Part shown: one piece after another, positions 1 through 7,000 of the stretch
Layout of the letters: each line of letters opens with the position of its first letter
Position numbering within the stretch: position 1 is the stretch's first letter
Made by a program: the position numbers and the translations under genes
The notes under the pieces: model-generated
Databases searched by the model: none
What the model saw: the letters and a program-made list of their open reading frames with translations, nothing else
Told to the model about the DNA's origin: nothing
Source: Clostridia bacterium
GTDB taxonomy: Bacteria; Bacillota; Clostridia; Peptostreptococcales; Anaerovoracaceae
Direction of reading: 5' to 3'
NCBI GenBank assembly: GCA_900754805.1
Contig: CAAEEE010000108.1
Location: 1 to 10,655 of the forward strand
DNA: 10,655 bases

Positions 1-196
1 CCGATTCATAGCAGATGTTTGATTCTCTTTCCCCCTTAAAACTCCTGACCTCAAGCAGGTTTTCATACGCCTGCGAGAGAACTTCACGGTTTGCCTCCTG
101 CCTCTCCCCAGAAAATATCAATGCACCGCACAAGCATCCGATTATAAGTAAAACCGTTACATTTAATGCAATAATTGCTTTTTTATTCCTGCTCAT
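1..196 (-). CDS. N-terminus of a membrane-anchored or lipoprotein-like protein, cut by the window edge
   Basis: Reading leftwards from the ATG at 194-196 gives 65 codons with no stop before the edge, so only the N-terminus is visible. The protein begins MSRNKK, a short positive stretch, followed by a hydrophobic segment at about residues 7-29 and then a charged, probably helical region (residues 30-65, rich in Glu, Arg and Gln). This is the pattern of an N-terminal membrane anchor. The sequence LLIIGC at residues 16-21 resembles a lipobox, but the hydrophobic stretch continues past the Cys (CLCGALIF), so a transmembrane anchor is more likely. The start is supported by an AAGGGGAG ribosome binding site at 205-212, eight bases upstream, and by a sigma-A-like promoter at 249-277. 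It lies on the same strand as the giant gene but is separated from it by about 875 bp and a terminator, so it is probably its own unit. The function cannot be recognised from this fragment. Confidence 0.8.
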   Translation of the reverse strand, partial: MSRNKKAIIALNVTVLLIIGCLCGALIFSGERQEANREVLSQAYENLLEVRSFKGERESNICYES

Positions 197-248
197 ACCT
201 ATCGCTCCCCTTACAACCTACAATAGAACAGCCCTTTTCTTTGGGTAG

Positions 249-277
249 ATAATACCATGAAAAAATTAAAGCGTCAA
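249..277 (-). promoter_or_regulatory. Sigma-A-type promoter for the left-edge gene
   Basis: On the minus strand there is TTGACG (272-277) and TATTAT (249-254), separated by exactly 17 bases. Each box has five of six consensus positions. The expected transcription start near 242 gives a leader of about 45 bases before the ATG at 196. No operator-like repeat was noticed beside it. Confidence 0.7.
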
Positions 278-310
278 GTGTGAAAAGGCGTCTGACCGCA
301 CAGCAATGTG

Positions 311-342
311 CCCACATATATCCATGCATTTGATCGTTCGCC
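311..342. repeat. Outer motif of the dispersed repeat (CCCACATAT..CCATGCATTT)
   Basis: This stretch nearly matches 609-637 inside repeat copy 1 (CCCACATAT, then CCATGCATTT, then TTCGCC) and weakly matches 10314-10331 just outside copy 2 (CCCACCCACGCATTTGACA). It appears to mark the outer boundary of the dispersed element, with a variable GC-rich segment lying between it and the conserved core. Confidence 0.5.
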
Positions 343-550
343 GGCGCGTACGAGCTGTCCTGCACGCCTACTGGGTGTACTTCGATCCTTTACCCGCGCA
401 CCTGTCCTGTGCGCCTGCTTTGGTTCAAGCCTTTGCGTTCGTGGCGACACGGCTGAGCCTTTGACTGTGCGGCTGAGCCTGTGCGCCCGTCCGACTGAGC
501 CTGTGCGCCCGTCCGGCTGAGCCTGTGCGCCCGTCCGACTGTCGGTGCGC
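343..550. repeat. GC-rich segment with 22-bp tandem repeats
   Basis: Three head-to-tail 22-bp units lie at 471-492, 493-514 and 515-536. They differ only at the second base (GGCTGAGCC or GACTGAGCC followed by TGTGCGCCCGTCC). A divergent 20-bp unit precedes them (451-470) and a broken unit follows (537-550). The stretch 343-450 is also GC-rich, with related words such as GCGCACCTGTCCTGTGCGCC, but has no clean period. Composition is much more GC-rich than the AT-rich sequence on both sides. There are no spacers between units, so this is a minisatellite and not CRISPR. The overlapping reading frames have no ribosome binding site and are low-complexity products of the repeat. Confidence 0.85.
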
Positions 551-858
551 CAAAATGTATATTTACATACCAAAGTGCGCAAAAAGCCTTGCCCTGCGTG
601 TATTTTTTCCCACATATTCCCATGCATTTTCTTCGCCAAGTGCACATCTTCCAAATTGCTTCTTTCGTGCAGAATTTAAACGTTGAAATTTCAAAGTTTC
701 CAGCTCTACGCACAATCGCCCGCATTCACTCCTGTCTTTCTCTTTTTTCCGTTTTCCCATTATCTGGAACTTTTTTTACACGCAGCAGCCTCAAAAATGT
801 CCATTTGGTATGTCTTTATACATTTTAAAGTCGTAAGCGGATGTTTTACCGGTTACAA
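551..858. repeat. Dispersed 308-bp repeat, copy 1
   Basis: This segment aligns without gaps, by eye, to 10348-10655, with roughly 37 mismatches (about 88% identity). Conservation is uneven: the right-hand 110 bp (about 748-858) differ at only two positions, while about 609-650 is the most diverged part. It contains small inverted repeats such as ATGTA/TACAT (555-568) and AAAATGT/ACATTTT (794-800 and 820-826). No transposase and no clear terminal inverted repeats are visible. It may be a non-autonomous intergenic element or a family of structured intergenic repeats. Overlapping frames on both strands lack ribosome binding sites, so no protein is called. Confidence 0.85.
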
Positions 859-888
859 TCAAATTTTGGATATCCAAAGTTTGGTTAC
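851..888. repeat. 14-bp palindrome flanked by GGTTAC direct repeats
   Basis: TTTGGATATCCAAA at 865-878 is a perfect palindrome. GGTTAC occurs at 851-856 and again at 883-888, one on each side. The left GGTTAC is the last conserved word of the 308-bp repeat. It could be a protein-binding site, a boundary of the mobile or dispersed element, or chance. The matching part of copy 2 lies beyond the window. Confidence 0.4.
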
Positions 889-920
889 CCATTCTTCTCT
901 GAGATTTTACTCTTTTTCAC

Positions 921-957
921 ACAAAAAAACCCCACCCTTTTTGCCAAAAAGGGTGGG
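921..957 (-). terminator. Rho-independent terminator of the giant exoprotein gene
   Basis: A perfect 12-bp stem, CCCACCCTTTTT (931-942) paired with AAAAAGGGTGGG (946-957), encloses a 3-base loop. Read on the minus strand it is followed at once by GTTTTTTTGTG (complement of 920-930). It lies about 115 bp past the stop codon at 1072-1074, on the same strand. On the plus strand the stem is followed by AAAATGAAAG before any T run, so it fits the minus strand better. Confidence 0.9.
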
Positions 958-1071
958 AAAATGAAAGTTTTTTTTGAATTATTTTGATTTTTTCGCCCGT
1001 TTTTTCCTCTTTTTGTAAATTTCGTATTGTGCCGGGCTTTTTTTCTTATCGAGGCACGGATGGTTTAGCGT

Positions 1072-4000
1072 TTACTTTTCTTTTGCGACATTGGACCACT
1101 TCGTGTAATAATTTTTGCCGTCGATGGTTCTTACCCCTCTTACCTTGTAGAAGTAAGTTTTTCCATTTTCCAGCTTCTTACTGTTCGTGTATCCCTTTGC
1201 GTTGGATTTCTTCGTTGTGTAGAGCTTGCTGTACTTGCCGTTCTTTGAAGCTGCGCGGTAAACTTCGTATGCGTCTACCTTGTAGCCTTTGGATTTGCTC
1301 CAAGAAATCTTAATCTTGTTCTTCAAAGATTTCATTGTAAGTTTTACGCTTGTCTTCTTCACGCCTGCAATCGTCTTCCTGGTTTTCTGTGCCTTTTCGT
1401 ACGCATCAACCTTAGCTTTTTCAGCTAATGCATATACGGAGAAGTGGCCTGTTTCGAAGCTGTAGTACATGATTTCGGATTCCTTGCCATTTTCGTCAAT
1501 CATCTTTTCGGTAACAGCCTTTCCGTCAAACCTTTCAATCTGACCCTTATCCCCGATGTACAATGCGGTCAATTCTCTGCCCAGTAAGTTATTGTTGATT
1601 TCAAGCTTGATTTCTGTCTTGCCGCTGCCTAAATCTTTGATCTTATTCTTGCCCACAAGAATTTCCAGCGAAATCACATATCCATTTGCACCTATGATCT
1701 TACTGTAGTCGCCAATCTCTTCAGCATTCATCCGGATGTTCAATTGCTTTGAATCTCCTAACTGTCTGCGGATTTCTTCCAATGCCTTACCATTAAACTT
1801 CAGGTTTCCTACAGGAGTTTCAACGGAAATCTCGGCTTTAATTTTGTTAATGATGTCATTGACAAAGTCAGCATCCATCTTGACATTCACCGAATTGTAA
1901 TTTTTTCCTGCAGAGTCATTCAGATTGTCGCTCTTAATCGTAATCACATCCGTCTTTTCCTTCGCAGCTTTCTTTATCAAAGCTTCCTTCTGTTCATTGC
2001 TGAGCTTCAGTTCAACTGACTTCTTATCCTTGCTTTCGACAGCCTGCGCTTTCAGAACGATTTCCGTAATCTCCGTTCCTTCACCGTTAACCGTTTTCTC
2101 TACATTGATTTTGTTTTTATCTTCTGTCGGTTTCTGTTCAGGTGCGATAGGAGCTGCACCGCCTGCGCCGCCGGACGGAATTGCTTTAAACAATTCCAAA
2201 GCAGTTGCAACATCCGCCTTGATTCCCTTGATTTCAACGTCTACGGACTTGTCGTCGTTTATCTTTACGCTCAAGTCATCGCATGCGCCCTTGGTCTTCA
2301 CGTCCGCCATCCACGCCTGCAGTTTCTCTTCGTCCGGCCGGTATCCACTGTTAGGTATCAGCTTGAAGCTTACGTTGCTGCCCGCTCTAACAAAACCAAC
2401 AGCTGCGCCATCGGCGTTTTTGTCTGTTTTGATAGTGCCTGCAGTGTAATTCTTGCCAACTGCCTCAACCTTCACCAGTTTGTTAACGAAGGTGTCAACG
2501 TCCACGGTCTTTTCTCCCGTGATGCCTTTCAGAACGATGACATATTTTCCATTGTCATAGCTTGCCGCTACAGTTTGGCTGCATCCTCTGAATGCTGCCT
2601 CAACATCACTGCGCGAAGCTGCATAGTTTTCGTTAGGGGTCAGGGTCAGCTTCACAGTTCCGCCTGTTCTTGCTTCTACTGGATTTCCGGTTGGTTTATC
2701 TGCATCACCTTTCTTGATTGGCGTTGCGTATATAAAGTCTGCTGCCGCATTGCTGCCTGTAACGCTGATGTTTTTCTGTTCAAGATTCTTGAAGTAAACT
2801 CTTACGGTCTGGTTTCCTTTGTATCCGTCGATGCGGTATACCGGGTCTACCATGATGTCTCCGTCTTCATCGGTTACCTTAACTGTGTTTTCTTCTGTTG
2901 GCATAACGCTTGCCGCTCCCTTGGTTATAGTCCAGTAATCGACCATCTTGCCTTCCTTTGGTTCTGCTGTAAAGACTACATCAGCTCCACCCGGGATTGT
3001 GTCTCCGGTCTTAATTGGAGTTCCATCAGAAGTAACTGTCATTGTGCCTTCATTGGAATCATCTGCGTTAAAGTACAGCTCGTATGATGTGCTGGAAATC
3101 ATTACTGCTTGAATTTCTAAATCACTGTCTTTCATGGTAATCTTGCCGCCTGGATAATTCTTTGAGGATGAAACGAATTTCTTTTCGTCTGCGCCTTCCT
3201 TCATGATCCACTGCTCAACCATGCTGCCTGATGCCGGTGCAGCTGAGATATCAACGGATTCACCCTTGTACATCTCAATAGCATTTTCGTAATCCTTGTT
3301 TTCTTCAAGAACATTGCCGTAAATGTCATATAAGGTGTAAACCAGTTTTCCGCGGTTTACAGGGGAAACAACTCCGGTTAAGGTATTCTTTGTGTTTTCC
3401 CTAAATACTGCTTTTACCGTAATTGCTTCGCCAATTTCGCCAATGACGTATTCATCTGCGGTATTGTTTGTGTCATTGCCAATTACCCAGTGGTCAAATA
3501 CATAACCTCTGTCGGCAATGGCTTTGAATACTACCCTGCTTCCGCCATCTACGTTATTGCCTGTTTCTACTTCAGTTCCATCAGCTGTAATGACAACCTT
3601 ACCACCTGCAGTTCCTTCTGCCGAAGTTTCTGCAGAAGCTTCTACTTTGTAGCTTTCTCTTACAGTGTCCAGGCTGATTGTAGTGTTCTCGGTCAGACTG
3701 AAACTATAAGATGCGTTTTGGTCTGTAGGCTTTCCATTAACTGTAATTTTAGCATTTTCTGCTGCTATATAACCGGTCTTTGGTGCAACGTGAATTTCTG
3801 TATCGCCTTTTATCGAGTTACCGCTTGTAATGATAATCTTTTCCTTTGCATTTGTCGGGTCATTGCTTTCCTTTTCGTAGTAAGCTTCGATATTGCCTTC
3901 TAAGTTAACAGTGTAACTGTCTCTTACGAAAGCTGCCTGCAGGCCGATATCGTTGATGCCCATGGTAATATCAATGGTGCTGGTTCCGTCTTCGGATTCC

Positions 4001-7000
4001 GTTCCCTTCTTGTAAACTGAGCTGAATCCGGTTTCGCTGATAATCCACTGTCCGAAAGTGTAGCCTGACTTTGGCGTAGCCTTAAAGGTGAGTTCTGCGC
4101 CGCGGCTTACCTTTGCGCCTGATTCAAAGTATTCATCGGATGTGCAGGAGATATCGCCTCCAATGGTTTTGATCAGGTTAAGGTGTGTTTCTTTTACCTT
4201 GAAGTAAACCCGGACTTTCGTTTCGCCCGGCTTCATCTCCAGGTTCAACCGGTTCGGATTCTTGCCCTCAGCTTTCAGAACAGTTGCCTTGTAGGTTTCC
4301 TCCGAATATCCTGCTGGTGAAACAACCCACTTTTCTACTTCGTAACCTTCGTCAGGTGCTGCGTAAAGCTGTACAACACTGCCTTTCGTGTAGTTTCCCG
4401 CAGCCAGACCGGTTTCGCTGATTGCTGCAGTACCTACATTCTTGGAAACATTGTTCTTGTCTGTGTACTGTTCTGCAGAAACCTGAAGTGCGTAAATCTG
4501 ACCGATTATGGTGTACACCGCGCTTTGGAAGCTTACGTCGTAGTTTGCGCGTTTTGCTTCGGATGCCGCAATTTCTGCTGATGACTCAAATTTCTTGAAG
4601 CACGGCATAATTGTGTAGTTACCGGGTTCATCGCTGCTGAGTGTTGTCTCGTTTCCGGCTGAGTTATATGCCTTGTACACAACATCTATCTCTGCCGCGG
4701 TCACGCCTGTAACGTCTGTCTCCAGCTGTGGAGGTGTCACTTTGATGTCAGAAACGTTATCTATTTTAACAGCTGAAACGATCAACGCTTTCTTCTCCAC
4801 AGTGAACGCTGCGGAAGCCACCGGTTCTGCGTCAGCATCGCTTGATGTGTATGCGTACATCGTGTACTTGCCCGCATCGAGTTTCTGTTCGTTAGTGAAT
4901 GCCTGCAATGCAGCATTCTGTGAAGTCTTGTACTTATAGTAAACGGTATCTTGTACTTCTGTTGTGGTGGATGTTCCCGCAGCTACAGTATATAGAGTAG
5001 GATCAATCTTGTCACCGTAAGTGAACTTGGTTACCGTGTGTCCGTCGGCATTCTTCATGTTAAGAACATAACCCTGTGCGCTGCCCACTGCCACGATCTG
5101 ACCGATCTCCTGAGTTTTGTCTTTGAATACATTATCTCCGCTGTAGTAGTATTTTACAGTGTATGTACCTTCTGCGAGCTTTTCAAAATCTATGCTTGCC
5201 TTTGAGTAATACTTGTTCTCTGTTACGTTATTACCCATGTCGAAGGACTTCGTACTTGTGCTTGGAGTAAGTGGAGCGACCTTTGTATTTTCATAGTCCT
5301 TTCCTTCAATAGTAAAGTTTACAGTTCCCTTAGGTGCAGTTGTATTATTTTTGTTTGCTGAGTAAAGTTCAACTTCCGCGTGAATTCCGTTAATATCCTT
5401 GTTTACACCGTAGGTTGCGGCGCTTGCTCTCAAAACAACCTCAGGCGTTCTCTTCGTATATACGGTTTCAAGTGCATCTGTGTAAGCTGAAATCGAGAAC
5501 TCTTTCTGTGAAGTTTCGTCAAAGTAAATTGCATTGACTCTGCATCTGTAAGTTCCCTTGTCAGCTGCTGATGCATTGGCAATGGTCAATTCATTGGTCT
5601 TGAAGGCCGGCATGTTTTTCCATTCGCCTCCGACCAGCTTCTGCCATTGGTATGAAAGGCTCTTGTACTTTGTCTCTTCAGCTACTGTTACAACTGCCTT
5701 ACCCTCAGCATCCGGATAAATTGCCAGTTTGCCTTTATCTTTACCGTCTTTAACAAGTCCCGATACAGTTAGCTCCGGATATCCTACCGTTGTCTTGGTC
5801 CTGCAGGAAATAGGCTCACTGTAGATACTTACCTTAGGATTGTATGTTGATTCTGTCTGAATCTGATACTTGTATTCCGTGTATGGGCTCAGTCCCTTGT
5901 CAGTGTAAGTGAATTCGTATTTGTCACCATTTTTCACGCCCCTGGAGAAAGGAACGTATTCCAGACGATAGCTTCCGCTTCCGTCAGGGAATTCATAGTA
6001 TCTGTAGAGCTGGAAACCGGATACGTACTTATCATAGGTCCAGGTCAAAGTTACCGAGTCGTCAGTTGTCTCTGCCACATTCTGCTCAAAATCTTCCGGA
6101 AGTGAAGCAGGCTGCTGCACGTCTGTTACCAGATAACTTACTACAGGGAATTCCATATCAGTGCCCTTGTATTTGTAGCAGAATATCTTCCAGTTCATAT
6201 TGTAACCATATGGTTTTGCTTCTGCCGGCATTGCCTGCAGTTCTCCGGAGAAGGAGCTGCCTTCGGTGGTAATGTGTACCGTTCCGCCTGTGCCTTCAAA
6301 TCCGGCAATAACACCTGCCGTCACACCTCCGGCTCCGGCACCGACTTTCGCTTCCACAGTGCCCACATAGGAGTAACTGTTGCTGTTGCTCTTGGACATG
6401 GCGATTTCCTGGCTAATGGTATCGCCTCCTCCTTTGGAAGTGAAGCCTACCGATGCAGGTGTACCGTTGTACTGTGCGATTACATTGTAACCTGCCGTAC
6501 TTGACGGATAGCTGGATGGATCGCCGATTTCATGGCGAAGCACGCTTTCCGCAATAGTTGGCAGGATGCTGTAATCCTCTGCAATCGTCTCATATTCACT
6601 TAGGTCAAGCAGTTTGACGCAAGCTTCATGTGGAAGGTTCACTTCTGTTAATACTTTTTCATAGTTTCCATTTTCATCCGGTACATATGATTCGTACTGA
6701 TAGATTTCCATTGGGATGGAGTATAATGCGACCTTGTCTTCGCCTGATGTTGCGCTATAGGAAACGGTCTGCTCTAGGCTGGAAGTTTTTTCCGTCTCCC
6801 ATGTGAAACCATGTGTCACAACTGCCTCTGCTTCCGTCTGTCCTATCTTAACGCCGAAAACTGAGATTTCCTGCTCGAACGATACATAGGACCCAACAGT
6901 AATCGTTGTTCCACCTGTTGATCCACTTTCAGAACCTGTTGTGCTGGAGTAACTGGTTGTTGACTCAGCATAGTTTCCTGAAAGGTCGTCTCTATCTAAG

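Noticed and set aside
451..550. Possible CRISPR array
   Set aside because: The 22-bp units are contiguous with no spacers and no cas genes are nearby, so this is a tandem repeat.
274..725. Minus-strand open frames through the GC-rich repeat, encoding Arg/Thr/Gly-rich peptides
   Set aside because: They have non-ATG or unsupported starts, no ribosome binding site, and a composition dictated by the tandem repeat. They overlap in different frames.
589..964. Plus-strand open frames over repeat copy 1
   Set aside because: There is no ribosome binding site, they run through the terminator hairpin, and the similarity between copies is at DNA level on both strands.
931..975. Terminator acting on the plus strand
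   Set aside because: The stem is perfect, but the plus-strand T run begins about ten bases after it and no plus-strand gene lies upstream.
1925..3903. Several plus-strand open frames of 137-174 codons
   Set aside because: They lie entirely antisense within the giant gene, have Cys/Ser/Phe-rich unnatural composition and lack ribosome binding sites. They are shadows of the coding strand.
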